DNA from: Oncomelania hupensis
Lineage: Eukaryota; Mollusca; Gastropoda; Littorinimorpha; Pomatiopsidae
Reading direction: 5' to 3'
DNA: 64,000 bases
NCBI GenBank assembly: GCA_036898135.1
Contig: CM072513.1
Coordinates: 33,707,691 to 33,771,690 of the forward strand
Position 1 is the stretch's first letter. Every line of letters begins with the position of its first letter. Below are positions 11,343 to 23,589 of this stretch, piece by piece. A program made the position numbers and the translations under genes. The notes under the pieces are model-generated. The model was not told where the DNA came from. It was given only the letters and a program-made list of their open reading frames with translations, and did no database searches.

Positions 11343-11956
11343 CAGAAAAAATTTAAGTTCTCCTTTGCTGTGCGCATGCCTTTTCGGATGTCACTGTTGA
11401 TTTTTCGGTAGACATCTACATCCTGTGAGGTGTTCTTTTTCTTGTTCATCTCTCTTCGTTTATCACACAGTTCAAAAAGTTCAGGTGCGATCCACGGTTT
11501 CTTCTTTGGGCGGTGCTTGCCAAGGATCTCAGTGGCGGAATCTGTCACATCTGAGTTGAAGGTGGTGGTCATGGTGTAGACATCTACTTCACGAGCTCTC
11601 AAAATGAGCAGTGGTGCAAATTTCCCTCCAATTGTGGCTTGAAATATTTCTGCCACCTCCGGGGCTTGCAGTTTGTCCAGGTCGAACTTCAGTCTAGTGC
11701 ACTTTGCTGTTTTTACTCTCTTCAAACGGAGCCGGAAAGACATCTTCACGAGATCGTGTTCACTTCCGATGTCTGCTCCTGGAAAGGTGCGTGTCCTGCC
11801 AATGTTGATGCTTGATCTGAAGCGTGTCTTGACCATGAGGTAGTCGATCTGGTTATGATGCTCCCCGCCGGGACTGTGCCATGTCCATCGTCTGCATTTT
11901 TTGTGGAGACCAAGAGTGTTTGCCAGTATCAGATTGTTGTATCTGGCAAACTCCAA
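11343..11956 (-). pseudogene. RTE LINE endonuclease, C-terminal part and linker
   Basis: The minus-strand ORF carries RYNNLILANT, WTWHSPGGEHHNQIDYLMV and GADIGSEHDLV. These are the APE-type endonuclease motifs near the catalytic SDH of RTE elements, with SEHDL in place of SDHxL. It is out of frame with the upstream half (12665-12066), so at least one frameshift separates them. It ends at the SINE insertion. The homologous segment at 51979-52660 (plus) extends further. Confidence 0.8.
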
Positions 11957-12065
11957 GAGTCTCAGACCTCTGTCATTTGTCTCGTCGTTGCATTCGGGTC
12001 CACATGTATCCAGTTGTGGTGCGCATCTTGGCCAACATTGGCATTCCAGTCGCCTTGCACTATGA

Positions 12066-12665
12066 CTATGTCCTTCTTCGGCACTTGGTCAAGGACAGCC
12101 TGTAGATGTTCATAGAAATCCTCCACTTCGCTGTCGTCTTAGTCTGAGGTTGGGGCATAGGCCTGAATGATTGTGATGTTGAAAGACGGATGGTAATGAA
12201 TCTACTGGAGCGGCAACCCATGACAGTGGCTAGAATATCTCTGTGGACCAAGAATCCAACGCTGTGTTCGTGCCGGTCTTCTCTCCCGCTGAAATAAAGC
12301 TTGTGGCCTTTGTCGGTCGTTGTTTCACCTAGGCCTTTCCAGCGCAGTTCGCTGATGCCTAAAATGTTCCATCGGTAGTGGTCCAGCTCGTGGGCTAGTT
12401 CTTCTAATTTTCCCTCCGCAGTTAGGGTCCTGACATTCCAGGTTCCTATGACGAAGTTGTCTCTTGTGCTGATCTTGCTAAGTTGTCCATCAGTAGCACA
12501 CTTATCATCTCCGTCCTGGTTGCCAACGGAAGGCTCGGTCCTTGGTGACCCGGGCGACGACCGATCCGGAGTGGTTCTTTTCATCATATGGTGTATGTGC
12601 TTTGGGAAAGAAAGACCTGACAGGGCCCAATCCTCTCCAGGCTGTTGTCCACAGCCGAAAGCCAC
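12066..12665 (-). pseudogene. RTE LINE endonuclease, N-terminal part
   Basis: The minus-strand reading frame has FVIGTWNVRTLTAEGK and ILGISELRWKG, the two N-terminal metal-binding motifs of APE-type endonucleases in RTE elements (N in WNVRT, E in SELRW). It follows a poorly conserved 70-residue leader. The frame is lost near 12130, after the RFITIRLSTSQ segment. No host gene is implied, although such pieces are often labelled craniofacial development protein 2 in annotations. Confidence 0.8.
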
Positions 12666-12700
12666 ACTTAATAATACAAGATACTATATGCGCGTTGTAA

Positions 12701-13029
12701 CTCCTAAACCAGATTCAAACCGGGCCGATCTTTGTAATAACCAACATACAAGCTCACATGCTGCACACACTTCTACATACACATATTCACACATTTATCA
12801 CTCAAATCTTGTAAATTGTGCACACAATTCCTTTTGTAGTAGGGGTCACAAGAATAGAGGAGAAGTCCGATGAGAATCAAAAACAAACTTCAGTGACAAT
12901 ATTTGCTTCTAGTATTTAATTTGCCTTGCAGGTATGGATGTTTGGTATTTTGCGAAGTACGGGGTTCCAAATAATGTAGTAATATAATAATACTAATTGC
13001 ATTGTTTGTAATAGTATTTACAATAGACG

Positions 13030-13092
<63 letters not shown>

Positions 13093-13551
13093 CAGAGACA
13101 GAGACAGACAGACAGACAGACAGACAGAGACAGAAAGGCGTGCAGTCACTGAAAACTATATTTTAAATATTTTAAAATTAACATGAAGAAAACAGCAGAC
13201 AAATATATTTTAATTTGAAATATATTTAAGACAATATCGTGTGCGTACCATTATTTTGATTAAAATATGAACATCATACTAATGATTATTACTTTATTTT
13301 ACAAGGGGTGAGAGTAGAATCTGTCACAATGACGCTAAATAAATACCACATTTAATTCTTCAGTTATAAAGTTATTTCTTAAATAAATACCACATTTAAT
13401 TCTTCAGTTATAAAGTTATTTCAAAAGAATGATATGAAAAGTTATTCGCTGTTGCACGAAATATGACCTCAGTCATATTTTAAAATAGTCTATTGCTTTC
13501 CCGCAATAACGAATCAGAAAAGCTGCGAACAGGCTGTTTAAGGGTACGGAT
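12701..13551. repeat. Simple repeats and a 44-bp tandem duplication, no gene
   Basis: 13032-13083 is (GA)n and passes into (GACA)n to 13132. A perfect duplication of aaataaataccacatttaat with its following 22 bp lies at 13337-13378 and 13381-13422 (period 44). The rest shows nothing identifiable. Confidence 0.8.
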
Positions 13552-13923
13552 CATGCTAAACCCCGGCACTTTGACGTCCGGGGGCTTTTGCCGCCGCAAC
13601 CCAACTGGTTGGAATCTGTGGTAATGCCCTTTTCCCCCCCCTTCTTTCCCACCATGAAAACCAGGCCGGATGCCCGTTCATCTGCTGCCAGCCAGTTGCC
13701 ATCGCTGCCGTCCAGCCAGCAAAAAATCTTTGGTCCGCTTTAGTCCCAACAAAAAAAAAAAAAAAAAAAAAAACGGCTGGCTGGTCATAGCCCATCTTTG
13801 TATACAAAGTAAAGTGTGGCAGCACAATTCGCCGACCGCAACTTCGGGCTCTACCCCGTAACACTGGTGACGGCAATTTGCAGACCGGCAACTGTCTGAC
13901 GCAACCTTGTCGGGCTTAGCATG
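13552..13923. mobile_element. Candidate short TIR element (MITE-like)
   Basis: The ends CATGCTAAACCCCGGCA and (inverted) CATGCTAAGCCCGACA are imperfect inverted repeats about 370 bp apart. The interior contains a poly(A) run (13750-13773). No clear TSD was found and the ORF across it has no domain, so this is a tentative call. Confidence 0.3.
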
Positions 13924-14740
13924 AACGTAGCCTTAGGAGGTTGAAAAATGAACGTAGCCTTAGGAGGATAAAACGATTCTGCGGCACTTGAGCAGAAAAG
14001 ATGGCAGAGGCTGCAAAACGAAACCGATGAACCGAAGGCCGTTAAACCGACTGAAGATGGCGGAGGTGGACGATGGCGGAGGCTGATAAATGAAGATGGC
14101 GGAAGCTGTTAAGATGAAGATGACGGCCAAGGCAGACTGAAAATGATGGAGACTGTTAAACTAAAGATGGCGGAATGCAGACGCAGGAGTCTGAGCACAA
14201 AACGGCTGAAGACAAACAGCTGAAATTTCAAGGTCTGTAGAATTCAGCATCTGATGATTTACGTGGGGGTTTGACCTCTGCCTTATCAAGTTGCTTCCCT
14301 TTAACATCTGCTTTACGAAGTTGCTTGCGTTTTAAGTTGTTTACTGATGGATCCTCTTGATTGTTCAATGTGCCCTGTAACCATAACGATGATGGCGATG
14401 ATGATGATGATACTGATGATGATGATGATAATTATTACGATGGTGATGACGACCAATAATGATGATGATGATGACGAAAATAATCCAAACGCTTTGAGGG
14501 AAAAGCTATATTTATAAACGAAATAAATTATTACAGTATTTTTAAACACGAAAAAATAATGTTGCAAATCCAAAGGTGGGTCGACATGACATCGAAACAC
14601 AAAAGATCTAAACGTCTTAAAATCGAACCGACGTGATCGAAATGTCTTAAAATCGAACCAACATATAATAAAGTCGAACCGACATATGACTGAAACGTCT
14701 AAAAATAGAACCGACATACGATGGATACGTCTTAAATCTA
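13920..14740. repeat. Diverged tandem repeats of three kinds
   Basis: 13920-13966 contains two copies of atgaacgtagccttaggagg. 13990-14200 holds degenerate units around gaagatggcggaggctgtta. 14385-14480 is a (GAT)n-rich run. 14580-14735 is an array of roughly 25-30-bp units built on aaatcgaaccgacatatgac and gaaacgtctt. The last array resumes after the TA-flanked element at 15533 and has an inverted counterpart at 18690-18905. Confidence 0.65.
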
Positions 14741-15531
14741 TGACGGCATACTAGCGCCAAAACCTAATAATTACAAATATTATGAGATAATTACAAACAT
14801 CATGGGTTATTTACAATTATCAAGGGATATATACAATTATCATTGAAAATTACAAAAATATCTTCGCGTGATCCTGTTTAATTTTTATTTTTGGTTCTAG
14901 CAATCTGTCTGGAAATGCGCCAAAACCGAAAATTGTAATTATCACATAATAATTACAATTTTCACTTCATAATTACAATTTTTACGTGATCATGCTTAAT
15001 CCTGACTAAAGCGGTTTAACTAGCACCAAAACGTGCATTTACAAGTATCAGTGATAATAGTAATAACACGTGTTTTATGTAAATTAATTCACACTATGAC
15101 GAACTAATACCGCCAAAATCTGATAATTACAAATATCATGTGATAATTACAAATATCAACGACATATTTACTATTAACACGTAAAAATTGTAATTATCAA
15201 GTGAAAATTACAATTTTTGGTTTTGGCCCATTTCCAGACGGATTGCTAGAGCCAAAATTAAAAATTAAACATGATCACGCAAAGATATTTGTAATTTTTC
15301 AATAATAATTGTAATTATCCATTGATAATGGTAATTTTTCTATTATATTTGTCATTATCTCATGACATTTGTAATTATTAGGCTTTGGTGCTAGGAAGGC
15401 GTGGCAAATACTGATAATTATTAATTAACACTGTGGATTACCGGTTTCTCTGTAAATTACACAGAACACGTGTTAATTTCAATTATCTCGTGATAATGGT
15501 AACTGTCGGTTTTGGCGCTAATAGGCCGTCA
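14741..15531. mobile_element. TA-flanked fold-back / MITE with nested inverted repeats
   Basis: The terminal inverted repeats TGACGGCATACTAGCGCCAA and TGACGGCCTATTAGCGCCAA (about 24 bp) are flanked by TA on both sides, as in Tc1/mariner-type insertions. Inside, a roughly 200-bp arm (14751-14952) is repeated in inverted order at 15205-15403, so the element could form a long hairpin. A further TIR-like start occurs at about 15098 (tatgacgaactaataccgcc). The arms consist of variants of gataattacaaatatcatg. There is no coding capacity. Confidence 0.75.
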
Positions 15532-15532
15532 T

Positions 15533-16849
15533 AAAAATCGAACCGATATATGACCGAAACGTCTTACATTCGAATTGTCAATATATCGAACTGAAAAAAA
15601 GTCAAAACGTCATTTGTCAAATGTTTCGTTATTTTGTCGTTAAGATATTTTTCAATCAGTCGAGCCAGTTATAAGAGGTGGAAAAAATAAGAACATACAT
15701 GTAGAAGAGTGAATTTTGTTTGTTTGATGTCATAATTCTATATTCATATATTTTATTTCATTATCCAGTTTTAGTAAATCTCTTATATCTATGTCCGCCC
15801 GAACATCGTCATCATCGGTTATTATATTTTGATTAGTCTTGATTAGTATTTTTGCGTATGGTTGCCTTAAATACGTGAAAAACGTGATTTGTACATTTTT
15901 TAATCAATTACTAGCGTTTTGTGTTCAATTTAGTTTCAAGTAGAATCAAATAGCGAAGCATAATTTCATAAGATTTTTTCAGTATTATAGGATATTTGTA
16001 CAATACGTAAGGAAGATTTGTGAGTTCTTTTGATGGTTTTGGAAATAATTATAATTTGAAGATTTTGCGCCACTTCTTGGTTAGCTTTCAGTGCAGAGGA
16101 ATGTAACTCTGATGTTGTAGAGTCCGACAGGGTTTGGTGGATTATACAGTTTGTTACAGCAAACAAAAAAACAGAGTCGTGGTAGTGCTTTTGTAATACT
16201 AGCTAGCCATTATTTTCTGTTTTGGAGATCGTTTTGTGAAACTGTGAATTTGTGTTTTTGTTAGTTAGTTAGTTAAAATAGATTAACGTCCCCGGACACA
16301 TAAGCGTATAGGGGACGATTACATACGTTACATTGAAGTAGTATGTAAGCTACATATTTTGCCTTATTTGATTATATTTTATCGTTTGATGGTGATAATG
16401 ATTATGATAGAGATAAAGATTTATAGGCTGAATTCATATTATTTGTCGTTTATTCTTGTCATTATTATAACCTTGTTTACTAAATTAAACATAATCTTGT
16501 CGAAATAATGTTTTTGGAAATGGTTTGATGAAGTAATAGTTTTTGTCACCAAGACCTACTCTTTGTTATTTATTATTTTGTATCTTTTGATAAAAGATGT
16601 CAAGATTTTTATAGGTTTATTCTACTTAATATTTTTGTAATCGATTAACGTATCGATATATTTTTTTATATTTAATTCTATGTTGCTTTGTTTACCTTTT
16701 TGTTACCATGTTATAAAAACAAAAGTCAACTGATGTTTTGTTGAATGTAATTTTGCTCAAATTATTTATTAAGTCTTTTATGAATATAAGCTTATTGATT
16801 TTGTAAATAGTTCTCGCGAAGCAGTTTAATAATTCTTTTACCTATTTAG
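15533..16849. other. AT-rich stretch with array remnant, no gene
   Basis: It begins with more of the tcgaaccgatatatgacc array (to about 15620). It contains the inverted copy of the short repeat of 4807-4862 at 16256-16325 (ttagttagttag head, then the cgtccccggacacataagcg core). ORF-length reading frames here have no domain resemblance. Confidence 0.5.
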
Positions 16850-18355
16850 TAGTAGTAGTAGTAGTAGTAGTAGTGTAGGGACTAGATCATGGTGATCATT
16901 AAGCCTCACGGCTTATTTAAATGTCCCATCTTTAGCACATATATTTCAGGTCTGATATAAGCCGGCTCAAGACGCTCAACTATCAAAATCATATTTTATA
17001 GATTTTAAAATCTCTTGTTCATCAATAAGATTTTTGAAACTGTTTAAAGTTTTTGCCTGTTTAATATTTTGTGGAAGTTTGTTCCATAGAGGTGCAACTC
17101 TATTACTAAAAGTATGTTTTCGAAGATTAGTACGGCTATGCTTAATAAATAATTTGTTAACAGAGTTTCTTGTTATATCAAATTTGTTTAGTTCAAAAAA
17201 TTTGTTAGTATCTAATTCATCAATATTATTAAAAATTTTATAAGCTTGTATTAGGTCCCCTCTCACTCTTCTGGCTTTTAGGCTTGGCAGACTTAATGAT
17301 TCCAGTCTGTCTCTGTAAGAAATATCTTTCAGTCCTGGAACCATTTTAGTTGCTCGCCTTTGTACACGCTCAATAGCAGCGGACTGTCTCTTTAATAAAG
17401 GGTACCAAATAATATTGCCATATTCTAGAAGAGGTCTAACCAAGGACTTGTAAAGTTGTACAAATGATGATTTATCTAGATACAAAAAACATCGCCGTAT
17501 AATTCCGAGAGTTTTATTTGCCTTATTAATTACTTCACTAACGTGACAATCAAAAGTTAGCATAGAGTCAAATGTTATTCCTAAATCTTTTTCGCTATCA
17601 CATTTAGTAACTAATACCTGTACATTGTTCACAGTCATGTAATAATCATTTTGGGGGTTGTTTTTGCCTATGTGAAGGACCTTACATTTGGTAGTATTAA
17701 AATATAGTTGCCAGGTTTCTGTCCATTTCTGTAGTTCATTTATATCATTTTGTATAATTTGACTATCTTTTGGAGAACAATATAATTTTGTATCGTCTGC
17801 AAATATTTTACATGAACTTTGCACAGAATCTGGCAAGTCATTAATAAAAAGTATAAACAGTATTGGTCCCAGAATGCTACCTTGGGGAATACGGCTGAAA
17901 ACTTGTTTTTTTATAGAATATTCATTACCAACTCTAACTCTTTGTGTCCGATCTGTCAAAAAATTTCTTATCCACTGTATGATATTGCCCGATATACCAT
18001 ATTCTTCAATTTTTAGGAGTAATCTTTCGTGGGGGACAGAGTCAAACGCTTTCTGAAAGTCTAAATAAAGTATATCAATAGAATCTTTGTTATCTAACAT
18101 TAGTGTAAAGTCTTCCATAACTTCCAAAAGTTGAGTAATACATGATCTATGTTTTCGAAAACCATGCTGGCAGTCAGAAAATAATTTATTGCTACCCATA
18201 TAATTTACTATAACATCACGTAATATTCCCTCCAGTACCTTGCAAATTACACATGTAAGACTAACAGGGCGATAATTACTAGGTTCGCTTCTTGTGCCTT
18301 TTTAAAAAATAGCTATTACATTTGCTAAATGAATAACTTCGAGATTTAGATACTT
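16850..18355 (-). mobile_element. CR1/Jockey-group LINE, 5'-truncated, (ACT)n tail
   Basis: A non-LTR retrotransposon 3' part. The RT ORF runs leftward from about 18310 to 16976, with a 3' region to a (TAG/CTA)n microsatellite at 16850-16875 acting as tail. The 5' end is truncated near 18355 where similarity stops. No TSD could be fixed. It lies between the two inverted copies of the tcgaaccgac array. Confidence 0.8.
16976..18310 (-). CDS. LINE reverse transcriptase (CR1/Jockey group), C-terminal two-thirds
   Basis: An open frame of 407 codons from 18199, extendable to about 18310 (KGTRSEPSNYRPVSLTCV); a TAA sits in the upstream LF.KKGT region near 18303. RT landmarks in order: YRPVSL, CQHGFRKHRSC, YLDFQKAFDSV (motif A Asp), RIPQGSILGPILF (motif B), KIFADDTKLY (motif C, intact Asp pair), then the thumb KDLGITFDSML and the VQRRATKMV region typical of this group. 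It would act in target-primed reverse transcription, but the endonuclease domain is absent through 5' truncation, so this copy is not autonomous. Confidence 0.85.
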
Positions 18356-20700
18356 AAAGATTTTATTTTGTTTTCAGGGTCGTTTTTATTTTATTTTTTC
18401 TTTATTGACGTCTATTTCTTTGCGTCAGTAAAGTCTTTGAAGTGTTCACCAATGTCTGGCCTACCTCGTTGATGAAATGAACCCTTGGAGTGAATGTGTG
18501 TTATACCTGTTCACATTACCCACACCCTACAACATACATACTTACACATACACTCAAATGCTCACAACTTCATTGTTTCTCGCACCCACAAAATTAAGTC
18601 TATGAGACGTTTTTTTTCCTCGATATTTGTCCATTCAATATTATTCGCTATTATTTTTTAATAATATGACGTTCTATCTGCAGTTTTTTCGATCATTTAA
18701 CGTTCGATCAAGTGTCATATCGATCTTCTGTCTTTCGAGCCGATGACGCTTTCATCATTTCACTGTTCGATGTATTCGAATTTGAGACGTTTCGATCTTG
18801 TGTCGGTACGATCTATGGCGCATCGATCATATGACGGTTCGATCTATAGACATTTGGATCATATGTTTTCGATCAACGGTCGTTCGATTTATCGATATAA
18901 CGTCATAGAACCAATCCAAATAATGATGATAACAGTGATGGCGTTGCCGCCGCTTATAATCATGAGAGGCAACGATGATAAAGACGATAACGAATAAATG
19001 AAGACGATGATAATAATAGACAGTCGTATTGATTCCCTTATCGATCGATTAAAATCTTGTTTGACTACAATGAATGGCAGTGGCATTTTGGGTTCCGCTA
19101 CAGCGCAGTTGTTTCTGTACAACGCAGATCTAAGCATCTTATGAATCATTATATAATAATATATATACTTCATGTATGAAAACATAGAAATGTTTACCTC
19201 TACCCTCCACTGCAAACCACCGCACTATAGTAGAACCCCGATTATGTAGGCCCTAAATGAGGCCATTGTGAGTGTGTTTCACTCACAGACAGGGTCAACG
19301 ACAATGCTGATGCTGAAAAAGAACATTCCAAACTACCTGAAGCCTTATGTCCGTGTTTGTTTGGTAGACACTGTCGCAATCGTACAGTCTGACCTTTCCC
19401 TGGACGTCTGGGCGTAGTGGTAGTGGCCGTAGTGGTCGTGGCAGCGGGTCTGGCGGTGATTGAGGAATTAGGGCACTCTTACTCGACTCCGTTCCTATTA
19501 AAATATTTCGTAATAAGCGGGAAGGCTTCAAAGCCCGAAAACTTAAGGATTTCACGCTGCCAAATCGAAAAAGAAAAAGAGAGTTCCAGAGTAAAATTTA
19601 ATATAAAATGTACTTCAAAACTGAACTGGCTATCCACGCACCCCAAAGCCAGATTGCAAAATTCACAGAATTGTTAGTACGTAACGTTAAAGCAAACAAC
19701 CCATCCTTGACGTGTATACCCGCACGGTATGTTAATGTACACTTCATAGATTTCAAGGTGCCACAAAACAACATTATTTTTATGTTATTTATTATTAAAA
19801 TGTTTTGTTAATCCTTTTTATAATTTAATATGTTGTCTAATATCATAGATGTGAATAGAGGTTAAAATAGATAAATAAATCGAAACAAAGAGAGATAAAA
19901 AGTTTCCTCTAAACACGTGTAGTAGCCTAGTTTTATTGTCTAAATGTGTTTCACTGAAACGTGTTGTCTCCCTTGTTTAAACTCGTCTGCAGTCACTTTC
20001 TAACCATTAACACACACGAAAGAGTTGCAGAATAAAATAACTATACACTTTCATGCAGAATTGAAATCGCTATCGATTCACCCCCTCTCCCCCCCCCCCC
20101 CCCCCTCCCAAATAAAAAAAACTGATTGCAAAAGCCACAGAATTATGTATACGTACTGTTTGTTGTTTTTTTAAAAGACGCATGATCCTCTATGGAACTC
20201 TCGTTGTAAAATAATCTTTTCTCAAGAAACATTGGGCTAAAATTAGCAGTAAAGGTAATTAAAAACAAAAACAAAACAAAAAAAAACTCCACCCCTCACC
20301 CACCCACCCCCACACCCCAAAAAAAACAAAAAACAAAAAAAACAACAACAAAAACAAACATCCAACCAACCAACCAACCAAACAAACAAACGTTATACTA
20401 CAGTTGCTTTTTGTACAAACGTGCCGACTTACCACTGCAGATGGATAACCAAAGACAGTCCCTCTTAATATTGGTATCATTACAAGAATGTTCCTACCCT
20501 TGTATCAAACAGGGTTTGCGGATTTAGGAGACAGTGCAGATTTTAAAGCCGCTTCCTTATAATAATAGTAAGAAGCGTAGGCATACTCTGTCTGTTGTTA
20601 TTAATTCACCTCTGCGTAATCTTAATTCAGCCGATATTAAACCACCTCCTCCTCCTCATCATCATCGTCATCATCTTTTCCGTTACTCACGTTAGCTATT
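18356..20700. other. Non-coding stretch with inverted array and low-complexity tracts
   Basis: 18690-18905 is the inverted counterpart of the 14.6-kb array (acgtttcgatc, tatgacggttcgatc units). 20087-20106 is a C-run, 20259-20395 an A/C-rich run with AACC and CAAA repeats. 19600-19690 and 20030-20150 look like diverged copies of one sequence (attgcaaaa-ccacagaatt). An ORF at 19295-19555 (minus) shows no domain. I see no gene. Confidence 0.45.
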
Positions 20701-20706
20701 TTTATT
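20701..20706 (-). terminator. Candidate polyadenylation signal AATAAA
   Basis: TTTATT on the plus strand is AATAAA on the minus strand, about 120 nt after the stop codon of the large CARD-like gene. The intervening 3' UTR is built of CAN-type triplet repeats (20720-20805). Confidence 0.5.
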
Positions 20707-20828
20707 ATCATCATAATCTTCAACAACAACAACAACAGCAGCAGCAGAAACATCATCATCGTCATCGTTGTGGTGGTCAGCATCACCACCACCACTTCCA
20801 CCACTAAAACCATCAACGTGACTTGTCA

Positions 20829-22662
20829 TCAACGACACATGTTGACAGTACCTGTTGATTCAAGTACTTCAGGCATAGACTCCAAGGAAGCTTCAGAATG
20901 ATGTGACTCGGTCTGTAGCTGAGCTTCAAAAGAATAGCTGGTCTCAGTTTGGGTTGTTTTTCCCCAGGTTGGAGGTGATTCTGTTTGCGTTTCTTCTCCA
21001 AAACAACGAACCGCGTCTGTTTGCGTCGCCACCAGAACTGAAGGAACAAACACCTTTTCTGGTTCTGATTCAAAGGAAACGGCAAACGTCGTCTGTGTTT
21101 GTGCCGCCAGTGCGCGAACTGGTACAGTCTGTGCTTCAGTCTCGAAAGACTGTACTATTGGTGTTTGGGTTGCAGCTATGGTTGTTTCAGCCTTTACTAC
21201 ATCAGACTCTTCCTGCAGACTGGCCTGCACATTCTTATGGGCTGTTGGTATGGGTCGCGTTTGGATACCACATGAATTTACCGAGGGAGGTGACTTTTGC
21301 ACGGGTGGAACTAGAGGCGTTTGCGGTACTGGAGGTGGAGGAGATCGTCGTGATGGCTGAGGTGGATGAGAATGGCACGCAGCAGAAGCACTATCTCCGT
21401 ACGCACAGCCTCGCATGATTTCGCACATATCATGGCTGCACTCCCTCGTGGTACGACATCCATGACCTGAACCACAGCCACAGTGACAACATCTTTTCAT
21501 ACAACTGCCCCCACTGGCATAACTGTTGGCCGAGCAGCACCCGCCATGAGCGCAGCTATGTGGAAATCCACAAGCACTCTTACAGCAGGAAACAACCATC
21601 TGCAGATTCTGTGGCATCACCGGAGGGGATACTATGTAAGGCATAACAGGCTGAGGCATAGGATAAGGTACTGGCGGCATCATGAAAGGCACCATATTAG
21701 GCATGGCGCCCGGAAGGAGATTGTTGGGGAAGAATGGGACCGTTAACGGCTGACTGGGCGGCCACACTGACTGAATCAAATGGCCGCCTGCAAAAACTGG
21801 AGCTGACATTGGTACACCGATAACTTGAGATGACGTAGGACCATTGCCGTTCAGTACTGTCATAGGGACGCCATTAACTTGAGCTGGTGAGGTTGAAGAC
21901 ATTTTGTGGCACTTAGCCTTATCAGGTGGAGGGCTGACTCGCCTCTTCCTGGGTATTTCGTCGTCTTCGGGACCGATGTAAATGGTCTCCACAGGCGTCT
22001 CTTCCATATCATAATCATCCTCATAATTAACATCAACATAAATTATCTTAGAATCTTCTTCCTCAATTGGCAGATCATCATCAGTCATCAAGTTCCTCTT
22101 ATTTATGTAAACCGATGTACTTGCAGGTTGGACCCGAGTCTCCTTGATTGGCATCGCAGTCCGGAATGAATTCCTTCTCACTGAAGAACGACGGGACTGA
22201 ACAGGACTGGTCTCAACTGGAGGACATCGACAAGGTGCCTCATGCTCGACTGGAGAACTTGGTTTCTCATCAGTCTCTCCTGCAGCAGGTCTGTCCTTTT
22301 GGACCCTAGTCTCTTTCAAAAGAGCATCTGCGGTCTCAATATAACGTACCAATGCGTCAGTTAGGGCTTGGGCGTTGGATTGCTGTCCGGGGTTTTCCAA
22401 GCGTGGACTGCGAGGTTCTAACAGGCTTGTGCCATCAGATGTATCAACTGCTCTGTCATTCGTAAGCGGGGTCTGTTGACGTGAGCGTGAGGATGACCAA
22501 GGGCTCGCTGATTCTGGTATTTGGCGAACAGGTGTACCAAGGGCACTCGCATTCTGAAGCGGGGTCTGCTGGCCTGACGCTGAAAGACGTGAGGTGCGGT
22601 AGTCTATCTCAGTGTCGCACTTTTCCTTCGGAAAGTCGCCCGCTTGAACGTCATCATCTACA
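20829..22662 (-). CDS. Last exon of the CARD-like repeat protein: proline-rich, cysteine-rich and TQT-rich
   Basis: It begins after a good acceptor (tgtttcgtacag, 22674-22663) in phase 2, which matches the donor of the exon ending at 25365, and ends at TGA (20829-20831). In order it encodes a Ser/Pro/Gln-rich part, an acidic segment (DYDMEETPVETIYIGPEDDE), a Met/Pro-rich segment, a roughly 65-residue patch with about 20 cysteines (CCKSACGFPHSCAHGGCC onward), a PP-rich spacer, and a tail with spaced TQT motifs (IAATQTP, VATQTDA, EETQTES, KTTQTET). TQT is the core of dynein light chain LC8 anchors, so multivalent LC8 binding is conceivable but unproven. An alternative donor at 20852 would skip the stop. 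AATAAA at 20706-20701 favours termination here. Confidence 0.7.
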
Positions 22663-23589
22663 CTGTACGAAACAGTACAGAATATCAGTTAAAAAAAACA
22701 ACAAAAAAACAACAACACCAAAACCGACAAAATAACAAGCAAGAAATAATATTGCTGCGAAATCTTGATTAGAGCTGGTAAGGCTGCAAGCTGGCAGTGA
22801 ATAAAAGTAAATAACTAAAAGGGCAAAGCCCATATGACTCACATGCTCCTTATGGAACTCCCAATATTTAACATGAAAATGAGTGCCCAGCAAAAACAAA
22901 TGACACAGTGGTATTTAAATGCAAAGTAATAACGATTTTGATTTTTCTATGCTCTTGAGATGATCTTGACCTCCGGCTCCAAATGCATTTATGTACTATC
23001 AAATAAACTACAGCAAAAGTTGTATTATGCCAACAACAAAAAAAAAACGGTGACATTGGGATGACCTTGATCTTCAGTGACCTTGACCTTGGGATGACCT
23101 TGACCTTCACGTGACCTCGCATGCATTTCTGACCAAATCACCCAATGTTGTTGCATATTATGGATTAAATAAACCGCCATTCGTGCAATGACGAATTTTT
23201 TTTTTATTTTTTTTTATTATTATTTTTTTTTGGTTGTTGTTTTGTGCAAGGCCTAAAATAATCTTGACCTTCAAGATCAACGCAAAAACGGAACAGATAC
23301 GAAAAATTAATCTATCATCTGTACTAAATTCAACAATGCTGGACTTTATATCTCTCCTTGTTTAAGGTCAAGGTCACTTCATAGTACCTATACAAATCGA
23401 CTTTGGACAATTGCAGTGAACGTGACCTTAACTGGAGTTACGTTGACCAAATGTGTATAAGATGTGTTTCTCATTGATATCTATCATGCCTCAAAGAATC
23501 ATAAATTCAATATTAATAATCTAGAAAAAAGTGTTTTTTAAAAATTGTCTTTTTTGACTAACATTTGTTGACCCTGTGACGTTGACCTT

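Larger units (their letters stand above)
8847..12700 (-). mobile_element. RTE-type LINE with deleted RT, carrying three later insertions
   Basis: Reading right to left, the copy shows a 5' region and endonuclease N-terminus (12665-12066), endonuclease C-terminus (11956-11343), the start of RT (about 11065-10460), an abrupt jump to the RT thumb region (EQLVQRLD..., 10450-10346), then 9697-9541 and 8917-8850. The jump removes the RT palm, so the element is dead. A solo LTR, a TIR element and a SINE tail interrupt it. At the first two the host reading frame closes exactly when the insert and one TSD are removed, which proves they came later. Confidence 0.8.

Noticed and set aside
12066..12665. 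Host gene craniofacial development protein 2
   Set aside because: Endonuclease motifs and the linked RT show an RTE retrotransposon; this name is a common mis-annotation.
13556..13891. 111-codon ORF on the minus strand
   Set aside because: Contains a poly-Phe run from a T/A tract and lies within a candidate MITE; no domain seen.
19295..19677. Candidate further exon(s) of the large gene or a small gene
   Set aside because: No convincing splice pair, no domain resemblance, and the stop plus AATAAA at 20.7-20.8 kb already ends the gene.
20903..22169. Plus-strand ORFs over the last exon of the large gene
   Set aside because: Antisense shadows; the minus-strand frame has splice sites in phase with the previous exon and a poly(A) signal.
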